Positions 1 through 6,622 of a DNA stretch of 8,578 nucleotides are shown here, in pieces. A model generated the notes under the pieces. It was not told where the DNA came from and searched no databases. It saw only the letters and a program-made list of their open reading frames with translations. The position numbers and the translations under genes are program-made. The DNA lies in NCBI GenBank assembly GCA_916050055.1, contig CAJZJY010000044.1, positions 1 through 8,578 of the forward strand, given 5' to 3'. The stretch's first letter is position 1; every line of letters begins with the position of its first letter. Source of the DNA: an uncultured Streptococcus sp. Its GTDB lineage: Bacteria > Bacillota > Bacilli > Lactobacillales > Aerococcaceae.

Positions 1-492
1 TATTTCGATGTAGCTAATAATATTTCATCACTTTATGTAGTACGTGACTATCTGGAAGAAGTGATTATTCTAGATGGCGACCAATTAATCTACAATAGTG
101 AAGTTCTACATCCAGAGTTTACACGCTCAGGATATGCATGTATTCCGGTAGAAAATGGCACCGACGAATGGCTCATGCAAGTAGATGACGATGGAGTTGT
201 TACTAGCTGTAGCCGTACTGGAGGACAGAAGGGATGGCAATTATTTAGCATTTCTCGTTGGACGAAAGAAGACGGTCAGCAGTTAAAACGTCATCTTGAA
301 ATCGAATTTGAAGACAAGAAAAACCATGATATTTACTGGGATGATGTGGCAATGTTCTGTTACCCAGAAGAATATGAAATGGGTATTTACCCAATGCAAG
401 AAGGGGATATCGTTGAAATCGATAGCCTTGAAGAATTAGTAGCAGTAGATGACTCTTACAAGAGTGTTCTAGAGGAGGCAAATCATGAATAA
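1..492 (+). CDS. licC: LicC-like CTP:phosphocholine cytidylyltransferase, C-terminal part (5' end outside window)
   Basis: The frame is open from base 1 to the TAA at 490-492, so this is the last 163 codons of a longer gene; the GTG at 61 is internal, not the start. I see resemblance to pneumococcal LicC: an NN-x-SLYVV stretch near the left edge, a D-G-D motif (codons at 73-81) where LicC has its metal-binding D-A-D, then DEW, a DIYWDD segment and a terminal VEIDSLEEL matching the LicC EIDS region. LicC-type enzymes make CDP-choline from CTP and phosphocholine in the cytoplasm, for attachment of phosphocholine to teichoic acid or glycan. The missing N-terminus should hold the nucleotide-binding G-x-G-x-R loop. 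The gene overlaps the BCCT transporter gene by 8 nt, which implies translational coupling and fits a choline substrate. Another phospho-alcohol nucleotidyltransferase is possible. No choline kinase gene is in view. Confidence 0.75.
   Translation, partial: YFDVANNISSLYVVRDYLEEVIILDGDQLIYNSEVLHPEFTRSGYACIPVENGTDEWLMQVDDDGVVTSCSRTGGQKGWQLFSISRWTKEDGQQLKRHLEIEFEDKKNHDIYWDDVAMFCYPEEYEMGIYPMQEGDIVEIDSLEELVAVDDSYKSVLEEANHE
473..478 (+). promoter_or_regulatory. Ribosome binding site of the BCCT gene
   Basis: A perfect AGGAGG lies inside the end of the licC-like gene, six bases before the ATG at 485. It fixes the start of the transporter and shows that translation re-initiates within the upstream coding sequence. 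Confidence 0.85.
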
Positions 493-2011
493 TGAAGTAG
501 AAAAGAAAAATCTTCGCGACGAGATTGACTGGGTCGCAACGCTTGTACCGCTATTTGGAGTAGTGGTGTTAGGAATTCTCTTTATGATATTTCCAGATGC
601 CAGTTCAGCGGTTCTAGAAGGCGTTCGTAGTTTTCTAGGCGACCAATTCAGTATTTACTACGCAATGCTTGCGGTGGGTGTTTTCCTTTGTAGTGTGTAT
701 GTGGCTTTTTCAAAATACGGCAAAATCGTTCTTGGTGGCGAAGATAGTGAAGTCGAATATTCCAACTTTAAATGGGGTGTGATGATTTTTACGTCTACGA
801 TGGCAGCGGATATTGTGTTCTATGCGATGATCGAATGGGCATTATACGCACAAGAATCTTATCTTGGCGAACTCGGTAGCGTGCAAAAATGGGCGTCCAC
901 ATTCCCATTATTCCACTGGGGACCAATCGCATGGAGCTTCTACATCATGCTTGCGGTGGCCTTTGGATTTATGTTGCATAATCGTAAAGTAGAGAAACAA
1001 AAATTCTCTGAAGCTTGTCGTCCACTTCTTGGAGACAAAGTTGACGGTTGGATGGGGAAAACCATCGACTTGATTGCCATCTTCGCGTTAATCGCGGGTA
1101 CTGCTACAACATTCTCGCTAGCAACACCGCTTCTTTCAGCGGCGATGAGCCAAGTGTTTGGGATTCAAAATTCGAAGATTATCACAATTGTAGTATTATT
1201 ATTAATCGCAGCAGTATATACAAGTACTGTAATGCTTGGAATGGACGCCGTTTCTAAACTAGCGGCCATCTGTACGTATTTATTCTTTGCCTTACTAGGA
1301 TACTTCTTATTCTTCGGTGGAGAAACAGTGTATATCTTAGAAACAGGGTTTAGCGCAATTGGGAACCTTGTCCAAAACTTTATCGGAATGTCTACGTGGC
1401 TTGATCCGCTTCGTGAAACAAGCTTCCCACAAAAATGGACAATCTATTATTGGTCTTATTGGATGGTTTGGTGTGTGGCTACACCGTTCTTTATCGGTAG
1501 TATTTCAAAAGGACGTACCGTTAAAAACACTGTTCTTGGTGGATACGCATGGGGGATTGCTGGGACATTTACGGCGTTTATCATCCTTGGAAACTATGGC
1601 TTAGCGCAACAGTTAAAACATGGCTTAGATATTACTGGTATTCTAAGTAATAACGCAGATTATGCGGCAGCTATTTTGAAAATTTTTGATACCATGCCTT
1701 TAGCTAACATTGGATTGTTATTACTAGCAGTTACGATGATTGCGTTCTATGCGACAACATTCGACGCTTTAACACTTGTAGTGTCTGCTTATTCGTACAA
1801 AGAATTAGAGCACACACATGGTAGTGATAAACGTGTCCGCATGTTCTGGTCACTCGTATTTATCTTATTCCCAATCGCATTGATTTTCTCAGAAAACTCA
1901 ATGTATAACTTACAGTCCGTTGCGATTATCGCGGCACTTCCAATTGGGATTATTATTGTCATGATCATTGCAAGCTTCTTTAAGGATGCAAAGGACTATC
2001 TTAAAAATTAA
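485..2011 (+). CDS. BCCT-family transporter, probably choline uptake
   Basis: This 508-residue protein has a short charged cytoplasmic N-terminus and about twelve hydrophobic segments, the usual BCCT size and architecture. The family signature is clear: W318-T-I-Y-Y-W-S-Y-W-M-V-W329 followed by GSISKGRT (338-345), matching the tryptophan-rich helix and R-I-S-R-G-R-T loop of BetP, BetT and CaiT. A later T-T-F-D-A-L-T (424-430) corresponds to the conserved T-S-A-D-S helix. BCCT proteins carry trimethylammonium compounds such as choline, betaine or carnitine across the membrane. Two points depart from typical Na+-coupled members: the glycine-rich stretch is replaced by TMAADIVFYAMIEW (105-118), and one position of the tryptophan box is tyrosine (Y325). 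There is no long regulatory C-terminal tail as in osmosensing BetP. The 8-nt overlap with a LicC-like gene makes choline the best guess; the substrate is inferred, not shown. Confidence 0.88.
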   Translation: MNNEVEKKNLRDEIDWVATLVPLFGVVVLGILFMIFPDASSAVLEGVRSFLGDQFSIYYAMLAVGVFLCSVYVAFSKYGKIVLGGEDSEVEYSNFKWGVMIFTSTMAADIVFYAMIEWALYAQESYLGELGSVQKWASTFPLFHWGPIAWSFYIMLAVAFGFMLHNRKVEKQKFSEACRPLLGDKVDGWMGKTIDLIAIFALIAGTATTFSLATPLLSAAMSQVFGIQNSKIITIVVLLLIAAVYTSTVMLGMDAVSKLAAICTYLFFALLGYFLFFGGETVYILETGFSAIGNLVQNFIGMSTWLDPLRETSFPQKWTIYYWSYWMVWCVATPFFIGSISKGRTVKNTVLGGYAWGIAGTFTAFIILGNYGLAQQLKHGLDITGILSNNADYAAAILKIFDTMPLANIGLLLLAVTMIAFYATTFDALTLVVSAYSYKELEHTHGSDKRVRMFWSLVFILFPIALIFSENSMYNLQSVAIIAALPIGIIIVMIIASFFKDAKDYLKN

Positions 2012-2038
2012 GCTTTGAGATATTTTGAAAATAAAAAT

Positions 2039-2087
2039 AACCTATTGTTTAAAGTCAGTGTGGCTTTAAGCAATAGGTTTTTGTTTT
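2039..2087. terminator. Bidirectional terminator between the BCCT gene and copY
   Basis: Bases 2039-2056 pair with 2062-2079 in an 18-bp stem (two G-T wobbles in the inner half, one near the middle) with a five-base loop AGTGT. A T-rich run follows at 2078-2087 on the plus strand and an A-rich run precedes it, so it can end transcripts from both converging genes. The copY stop codon (2086-2088) lies at the edge of the T run. Confidence 0.9.
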
Positions 2088-2526
2088 AGTGATGATGGTG
2101 ATGACAATTACATTGACCTGGTAGGCAGTTACATGCAACAGATGTTGGAGCAGTGGCTGATTTTTCCTTTAAGGCGTTCATTAAATCTTGAATGTCATCT
2201 TGGCTCAAAGTTGCCTTATCAATTAGTGTATGTATTAAATTCCCATTCTGTTTTTGACATACTTGTTCTAGAAGCACATCGGTCTCTTGGTCAAGTTGTG
2301 CTTTCTCAGAAATCGTCGCAGAGTAGTGGAATGGTTTCTTTCGATTATCGATTTGAATATATCCTTTTTTGGTTAAACGGATGATGAGGGTTTTAATCGT
2401 CGAGTCACTCCATGAAAATGAGCGTTGCAGTTGCTCGATAATATATCCACTTGTGCTATTTGGGTTTGCCCATAAGACACGCATAATTTGACGTTCAGAA
2501 GGGCTCATTGGTTGAAATTCTGTCAT
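2086..2526 (-). CDS. copY: CopY-type copper-responsive transcriptional repressor with a five-histidine tail
   Basis: This 146-residue protein belongs to the BlaI/MecI/CopY family. Residues 8-70 form the winged helix: a start resembling M-S-P-S-E-R-Q-I-M-R-V-L-W, a recognition region W-S-D-S-T-I-K-T-L-I-I-R-L, and a wing K-K-G-Y-I. Residues 71-120 are the dimerisation helices. The C-terminus has C132-x-C134-x4-C139-x-C141, the CopY metal site, in which Zn(II) keeps the dimer on DNA and Cu(I) displaces it, derepressing copper export. Directly after it come H142-H146 and the stop, an unusual extra metal-binding tail. The ATG at 2524-2526 has a good AAAGGAG site (2535-2541, minus strand). No copper ATPase or copper chaperone gene adjoins it, so its main target is probably elsewhere, besides likely autoregulation. 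It is divergent from nrdI. Confidence 0.93.
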   Translation of the reverse strand: MTEFQPMSPSERQIMRVLWANPNSTSGYIIEQLQRSFSWSDSTIKTLIIRLTKKGYIQIDNRKKPFHYSATISEKAQLDQETDVLLEQVCQKQNGNLIHTLIDKATLSQDDIQDLMNALKEKSATAPTSVACNCLPGQCNCHHHHH

Positions 2527-2551
2527 AAATAGAACTCCTTTCTATAGGTTT

Positions 2552-2580
2552 AGTCTACAGTCGTCAACCGTTTTTGTCAA
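2552..2580 (-). promoter_or_regulatory. copY promoter
   Basis: On the minus strand TTGACA (2575-2580) and TAGACT (2552-2557) are separated by 17 bases, upstream of the copY ribosome binding site. The -35 is perfect and the -10 matches four of six consensus bases. Confidence 0.65.
2556..2565 (-). promoter_or_regulatory. Putative cop box (CopY operator)
   Basis: On the minus strand GACGACTGTA matches the published cop box KACANNTGTA at all but one fixed position. It lies between the -35 and -10 of the copY promoter and overlaps the -10, where bound CopY would block transcription. One imperfect site is modest evidence, and I found no second copy nearby. Confidence 0.45.
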
Positions 2581-2603
2581 TCGTTTTACTTGATTTTTTG
2601 AGT

Positions 2604-2619
2604 ACACTAAATGTCGGGG
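2604..2619 (+). promoter_or_regulatory. Putative NrdR box 1 (weak)
   Basis: ACACTAAATGTCGGGG agrees with the NrdR consensus acaCwAtATaTwGtgt at 11 of 16 positions, mostly in the left half. It would be weak alone but starts 30 bp before the stronger box 2, about three helical turns, as in paired NrdR sites. Confidence 0.5.
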
Positions 2620-2633
2620 GTGTGTAGTCGGAG

Positions 2634-2649
2634 TCACTATATTTTGTGT
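2634..2649 (+). promoter_or_regulatory. Putative NrdR box 2
   Basis: TCACTATATTTTGTGT agrees with the NrdR consensus at 14 of 16 positions. NrdR is the nucleotide-sensing repressor of ribonucleotide reductase genes. The site is 36 bp upstream of the -35 hexamer of the nrdI promoter. Confidence 0.7.
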
Positions 2650-2685
2650 TTCGTAAAAAAAACAATACAAAATGTTGTTAAAATG

Positions 2686-2714
2686 TTGCAAAAAACTTCT
2701 AGGCTGGATATAAT
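2686..2714 (+). promoter_or_regulatory. Promoter of nrdI-nrdE-nrdF
   Basis: TTGCAA (2686-2691) and a perfect TATAAT (2709-2714) are 17 bases apart. An A-rich tract at 2655-2674 could act as an UP element. Transcription would begin near 2721, leaving a leader of about 60 nt before the GTG start of nrdI. Confidence 0.8.
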
Positions 2715-2783
2715 TAGTTTCGTGAGTTTCAAGTGAGCTAGAAATGCATGAAGGTGTATTTCGAATTCAGAAATGGAGTAATC

Positions 2784-3149
2784 GTGAAAGTCGTTTATTT
2801 ATCGCTAACTGGAAAGACAAGACAATTCGTAAAAAAATTGAACCGGGATTTTATCGAAATTTCTAGGAAAAATCCTACAGTACAAATGGAAGAACCTTAT
2901 ATCGTCATTACACCAACTTATGGAGAGCAAGTGGCGAATTTTTTTTATGAATTTATTGATTTTGGCGAGAATCGCAGCCTGTTAAAAGGGGTCGCTGGTT
3001 CAGGGAATCGCAATTTCAATACGAGTTTTTGTTCCAATGCCAGAGCGTTAGCGGTTAAATATGAAATTCCATTGCTGCATTGCTTTGAAAATCAAGGTAC
3101 AGATAAAGATGTACAAATACTAATAGAAAAGGTGAGAGAGATTGGATAG
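2784..3149 (+). CDS. nrdI: NrdI, flavodoxin-like activator of class Ib ribonucleotide reductase
   Basis: The protein has 121 residues from GTG 2784. It supplies oxidant (superoxide made at its FMN) to the Mn site of NrdF during assembly of the tyrosyl radical cofactor. Visible features are the FMN phosphate loop S7-L-T-G-K-T-R (family S-x-T-G-N-x-x), T-P-T-Y-G (43-47) and the flavin-contacting G-S-G-N-R-N-F-N (72-79) followed by F-C. I chose GTG 2784 because GGAG (2775-2778) lies five bases before it and the product then begins M-K-V-V-Y like other NrdI proteins. An ATG at 2748 would add 12 residues with no good ribosome binding site. It overlaps nrdE by 8 nt. In the loop, K11 stands where many homologues have asparagine. 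No nrdH is present before it. Confidence 0.93.
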   Translation: MKVVYLSLTGKTRQFVKKLNRDFIEISRKNPTVQMEEPYIVITPTYGEQVANFFYEFIDFGENRSLLKGVAGSGNRNFNTSFCSNARALAVKYEIPLLHCFENQGTDKDVQILIEKVREIG

Positions 3150-5319
3150 TCCAAAATTAATTAACAAGACTCAAGAAGTTACATACTTCGCATTAAACAA
3201 TGAGTTAAACCGTCCAGTTGATGGGAAAATTCCATTGCATAAAGATCGTGAAGCGGTTCGTGCGTTCTTCTTAGAACACGTAAACCCAAATACAGTTTTC
3301 TTCTATACATTAGATGAAAAACTCGATTACTTAATCGAACACGATTATTTAGAAGCAGAATTTTTAGGGAAATACAACCGTAAATTCGTTAAGAAATTAA
3401 TGAAAGAAACGTACAAGAAAAAATTCCGTTTCCGTTCATTCATGTCTGCGTTCAAATTCTACAAACAATATGCAATGAAGACAAACGATGGTCAACGTTA
3501 CTTAGAACGTTTTGAAGATCGTATTGTATTTAACGCTCTTTTCTTAGCAGATGGCGATGAGCAATTAGCACATGATTTAGCGGAAGAAATGATTACACAA
3601 CGCTATCAACCAGCAACACCAACATTCTTGAATGCCGGAAGAAAACGTCGTGGGGAACTCGTTTCTTGCTTCTTAATTCAAACAACAGACGATATGAACA
3701 GTATTGGTCGTACAATCAACTCAGCTCTTCAATTATCAAGAATTGGGGGAGGAGTAGGAGTAAGCTTGTCTAACGTTCGTGCAGCAGGTGACCCAATCAA
3801 GAAAATTGAGAATGCATCAAGCGGTGTTGTTCCAATTATGAAATTATTAGAAGATAGTTTCAGCTACTCAAACCAATTAGGTCAACGTAACGGTGCCGGT
3901 GCGGTTTACTTAAACGTATTCCACCCAGATATCGTATCGTTCTTATCTACAAAAAAAGAAAATGCGGATGAAAAAGTTCGTGTGAAGACATTATCACTAG
4001 GTCTTGTTGTCCCAGATAAATTCTATGAATTAATCAAAAACGACGACATTATGTACTTATTTAGCCCATACGATGTGGAACGTATTTATGGTGTGCCATT
4101 CTCATATGTGGACATCACTAAAGAATATGACAACATGGTAAACAACCCTGAAATCCGCAAATCTAAATTACGTGCGCGTGACTTAGAAAATGAAATTAGT
4201 AAATTACAACAAGAATCTGGATATCCATATGTGGTGAACATCGATACAGCAAACCGTGTAAATCCAATCGATGGAAAGATTATCATGAGTAATTTATGTT
4301 CTGAAATCCTACAAGTTCAAGAGCCTTCAGTCATTAACAATGCTCAAGAATATGAACACTTAGGAACAGATATTAGCTGTAACTTAGGTTCAACAAACAT
4401 CGTGAACTTAATGAAATCTCCTGACTTCGAACGCTCTATTGATGTAGCTGTACGTGCGTTAACGTTCGTAACTGACCACTCAAGTATCGATGCCGTTCCA
4501 ACCGTTAAAAACGGAAACAGCAAAGCACATACAATCGGTCTTGGAGCGATGGGATTACACACATTCTTTGCATTAAATCAAATGGAATACGGCTCACCTG
4601 AGTCTATCGAAGCGACTGATTTATACTTCAGAATGTTGAACTTCTACACATTGAAAGCAAGTAACAAGATTGCCAAAGAACGCGGTCAATCATTCGTTGG
4701 GTTCGAACGTTCTAAATACGCAACAGGTGAATACTTCGACAGCTATATCGCTGAAGACGTACAAATTCAATCTGACAAAGTGAAGAAAATCTTTGAAAAA
4801 CTTCCAATTCCAACTGTAGAAGATTGGAAACAATTAAAAGAAGATGTGATGAGCGGTGGATTATATCACCAAAACCGTTTAGCAATTGCGCCAACTGGTT
4901 CAATCAGCTACGTAAACGAAACAAGTGCTTCATTACACCCAATCACTCGTTTAATTGAAGAACGTCAAGAGAAGAAGACTGGTAAGACTTATTACCCAGC
5001 TCCATTCTTATCAAATGACACTTTACCATTCTACAAATCAGCGTACGATATTGATATGCGTAAAGTAATCGATGTATACGCAGCAGCTCAAAAACATATC
5101 GACCAAGGAATGAGTTTGACACTCTTCATGCGTTCAGAACTTCCTGAAGGATTATATGAATGGAAAGAAGGACGTACAAACAAGATGACAACACGTGACT
5201 TAAACATTTTACGTCACTATGCGTGGAATAAAGGCATCAAGTCAATCTACTATGTACGTACATTTACAGAAAACAACGATGAAATCGGAAGTAATGCTTG
5301 CGAAAGCTGCAGCATTTAA
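3142..5319 (+). CDS. nrdE: NrdE, class Ib ribonucleoside-diphosphate reductase catalytic (alpha) subunit
   Basis: This 725-residue cytoplasmic enzyme reduces ribonucleoside diphosphates to deoxy forms with NrdF. All catalytic residues are visible: redox pair C176 (L-V-S-C-F) and C413 (I-S-C-N-L-G-S), thiyl radical C386 within N384-L-C-S-E388, the radical-relay tyrosines Y703-Y704 (S-I-Y-Y-V-R-T), and the C-terminal shuttle cysteines C720 and C723 (C-E-S-C-S-I). As expected for class Ib, there is no N-terminal ATP-cone; length is normal. The start is TTG 3142, eight bases inside the end of nrdI. It is supported by AAAGGTGAG (3128-3136) just upstream and by the absence of a nearby in-frame ATG. 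The shuttle cysteines are normally reduced by NrdH-redoxin or a thioredoxin; neither is encoded here. Confidence 0.98.
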   Translation: MDSPKLINKTQEVTYFALNNELNRPVDGKIPLHKDREAVRAFFLEHVNPNTVFFYTLDEKLDYLIEHDYLEAEFLGKYNRKFVKKLMKETYKKKFRFRSFMSAFKFYKQYAMKTNDGQRYLERFEDRIVFNALFLADGDEQLAHDLAEEMITQRYQPATPTFLNAGRKRRGELVSCFLIQTTDDMNSIGRTINSALQLSRIGGGVGVSLSNVRAAGDPIKKIENASSGVVPIMKLLEDSFSYSNQLGQRNGAGAVYLNVFHPDIVSFLSTKKENADEKVRVKTLSLGLVVPDKFYELIKNDDIMYLFSPYDVERIYGVPFSYVDITKEYDNMVNNPEIRKSKLRARDLENEISKLQQESGYPYVVNIDTANRVNPIDGKIIMSNLCSEILQVQEPSVINNAQEYEHLGTDISCNLGSTNIVNLMKSPDFERSIDVAVRALTFVTDHSSIDAVPTVKNGNSKAHTIGLGAMGLHTFFALNQMEYGSPESIEATDLYFRMLNFYTLKASNKIAKERGQSFVGFERSKYATGEYFDSYIAEDVQIQSDKVKKIFEKLPIPTVEDWKQLKEDVMSGGLYHQNRLAIAPTGSISYVNETSASLHPITRLIEERQEKKTGKTYYPAPFLSNDTLPFYKSAYDIDMRKVIDVYAAAQKHIDQGMSLTLFMRSELPEGLYEWKEGRTNKMTTRDLNILRHYAWNKGIKSIYYVRTFTENNDEIGSNACESCSI

Positions 5320-5348
5320 TGGGAATACGAAAGAAAGGACATAAGCTC

Positions 5349-6359
5349 GTGAGTACAAAACGATATTTCAATGAGATTCTTTCTCAAAAATCTACACAAC
5401 CAGTAGAGTACTATAAAGCGATTGACTGGAACCAAGTTGAAGACATGATCGATAAATTAACTTGGGAAAAACTAACGGAGCAATTCTGGTTAGATACACG
5501 TATCCCAGTATCAAACGACTTAGACGACTGGAGAACTTTATCACCTGCAGAAAAAGATGTTGTGGGTAAAGTGTTCGGTGGATTAACATTATTAGATACG
5601 CTTCAATCAGAAGAAGGTGCAAGCTTAATGAAAGATTACGTGCGCACTCAACATGAAGAAGCGGTTTGGAACAATATTCAATTTATGGAATCTGTTCACG
5701 CGAAAAGTTATTCAACAATCTTCAGTACATTGCATACAAAAGCAGAAATCGAAGATATTTTCGAATGGACAAACAACAATGAATACTTGCAATTCAAAGC
5801 GAAAAAGATTAACGAAATCTATCAAAGTAGAGATGCCTTGAAGATGAAAGTGGCTTCTACAATGCTTGAAACTTTCCTATTCTATAGTGGATTCTTTACA
5901 CCACTTTATTACTTAGGAAATAACAAGCTTGCCAACGTGGCTGAAATTATCAAGTTAATCATTCGTGACGAGTCAGTTCACGGAACTTATACAGGGTACA
6001 AGTTCCAACAAGGCTACAATGAATTGTCTGAATCAGAACAGGAAGAAATGAAGATGTGGGTATACAACTTATGTTTGGAACTTTACCAAAACGAAGTGAA
6101 GTATACACAATCTATCTATGACCAAGTTGGTTGGACTGAAAAAGTTAAAGTGTTTATTCGTTATAATGCGAATAAGGCGCTTCAAAACTTAGGGTTCGAT
6201 CCATTGTTCCCGGATACTGCTGAAGATGTGGATCCGATTGTGATGAACGGGATTTCGACTGGTACAAGTAACCATGACTTCTTCTCGCAGGTTGGAAATG
6301 GGTACCTACTCGGTAGTGTTGAAGCAATGGATGATGAAGACTATACAAAATGGTTGTAA
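5349..6359 (+). CDS. nrdF: NrdF, class Ib ribonucleotide reductase radical-generating (beta) subunit
   Basis: The protein has 336 residues from GTG 5349 and houses the dimetal-tyrosyl radical cofactor that starts catalysis in NrdE. Metal ligands and the radical tyrosine are all present with the spacing of E. coli NrdF, shifted by 16: D83, E114, H117, E174, E208, H211 and radical Y121. The C-terminus (D-D-E-D-Y-T-K-W-L) is the acidic tail that docks on NrdE. Two starts are possible. GTG 5349 has AAAGGA (5334-5339) nine bases upstream, giving a 29-nt gap after nrdE. ATG 5319 overlaps the nrdE stop (TAATG) and would add ten residues but has no clear ribosome binding site. I prefer the GTG, though TAATG coupling cannot be excluded. 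It is the last gene of the operon. Confidence 0.96.
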   Translation: MSTKRYFNEILSQKSTQPVEYYKAIDWNQVEDMIDKLTWEKLTEQFWLDTRIPVSNDLDDWRTLSPAEKDVVGKVFGGLTLLDTLQSEEGASLMKDYVRTQHEEAVWNNIQFMESVHAKSYSTIFSTLHTKAEIEDIFEWTNNNEYLQFKAKKINEIYQSRDALKMKVASTMLETFLFYSGFFTPLYYLGNNKLANVAEIIKLIIRDESVHGTYTGYKFQQGYNELSESEQEEMKMWVYNLCLELYQNEVKYTQSIYDQVGWTEKVKVFIRYNANKALQNLGFDPLFPDTAEDVDPIVMNGISTGTSNHDFFSQVGNGYLLGSVEAMDDEDYTKWL

Positions 6360-6368
6360 TTTCAACTC

Positions 6369-6400
6369 AAACAGGTTCCTAAAAAGGAGCCTGTTTTTTT
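6369..6400 (+). terminator. Terminator of the nrdIEF operon
   Basis: Bases 6369-6379 pair with 6386-6396 in an 11-bp stem with one G-T pair and a six-base A-rich loop (6380-6385). The T run extends to 6400. It starts ten bases after the nrdF stop codon. Confidence 0.93.
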
Positions 6401-6466
6401 GTTTGTGCAAATGTAAAACACTTAGAGCCTTCGGCTACGTTCAATAATTATAAGAATAACTGTATC

Positions 6467-6489
6467 GCCTCAAGCCAAGGTCTTGAGGC
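6467..6489. repeat. Inner hairpin 1 of the inverted-repeat element
   Basis: GCCTCAAG (6467-6474) pairs perfectly with CTTGAGGC (6482-6489) around a seven-base loop. It forms one branch inside the long inverted repeat. Confidence 0.8.
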
Positions 6490-6490
6490 T

Positions 6491-6549
6491 ACCAAGCTTC
6501 AAACACTCTCTAGAAAATAAATTTTCAAGAGAGTGTAATTCACATTGGT
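6491..6549. repeat. Inner hairpin 2 of the inverted-repeat element
   Basis: ACCAA (6491-6495) can pair with TTGGT (6545-6549). Inside it ACACTCTCT (6503-6511) pairs with AGAGAGTGT (6528-6536), continuing after one A-A mismatch into GAAAAT (6513-6518) with ATTTTC (6521-6526). The inner part is nearly a perfect 34-bp palindrome with only AA at its centre. No T run follows, so it is not an ordinary terminator. Confidence 0.8.
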
Positions 6550-6622
6550 TACGCACGTTATTCTTATGATTATTGGTATCCGAGGCTCTTTGTGTTTTAC
6601 CTTAAAAAAAGGAGGGTGCTTA

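Larger units (their letters stand above)
6413..6600. repeat. 188-bp long inverted-repeat element of unknown function
   Basis: The two ends are long inverted repeats. Left arm 6413-6460 pairs with right arm 6557-6600 through four blocks: GTAAAACAC with GTGTTTTAC (6592-6600), AGAGCCT (6424-6430) with AGGCTCT (6583-6589), CAATAAT (6442-6448) with ATTATTG (6569-6575), and ATAAGAATAAC (6450-6460) with GTTATTCTTAT (6557-6567). Short mismatches and a three-base bulge separate the blocks; T6449 opposite G6568 would be a U-G pair in a plus-strand RNA. The arms enclose two further hairpins, so the whole could fold as a three-way junction. There is no open reading frame of useful length and I see no target-site duplication or promoter. 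It begins 13 bases after the nrdF terminator. It may be a small non-autonomous mobile element (MITE-like) or a structured RNA; I do not recognise the family. Confidence 0.85.

Noticed and set aside
61..492. GTG at 61 as the start of a 143-residue protein.
   Set aside because: The frame is open to base 1 and the upstream codons continue the LicC-like similarity, so the gene is cut by the window edge.
2666..2677. Possible second cop box (TACAAAATGTTG) near the nrd promoter.
   Set aside because: The half-sites are three bases apart instead of two and the right half is incomplete, so it does not fit KACANNTGTA.
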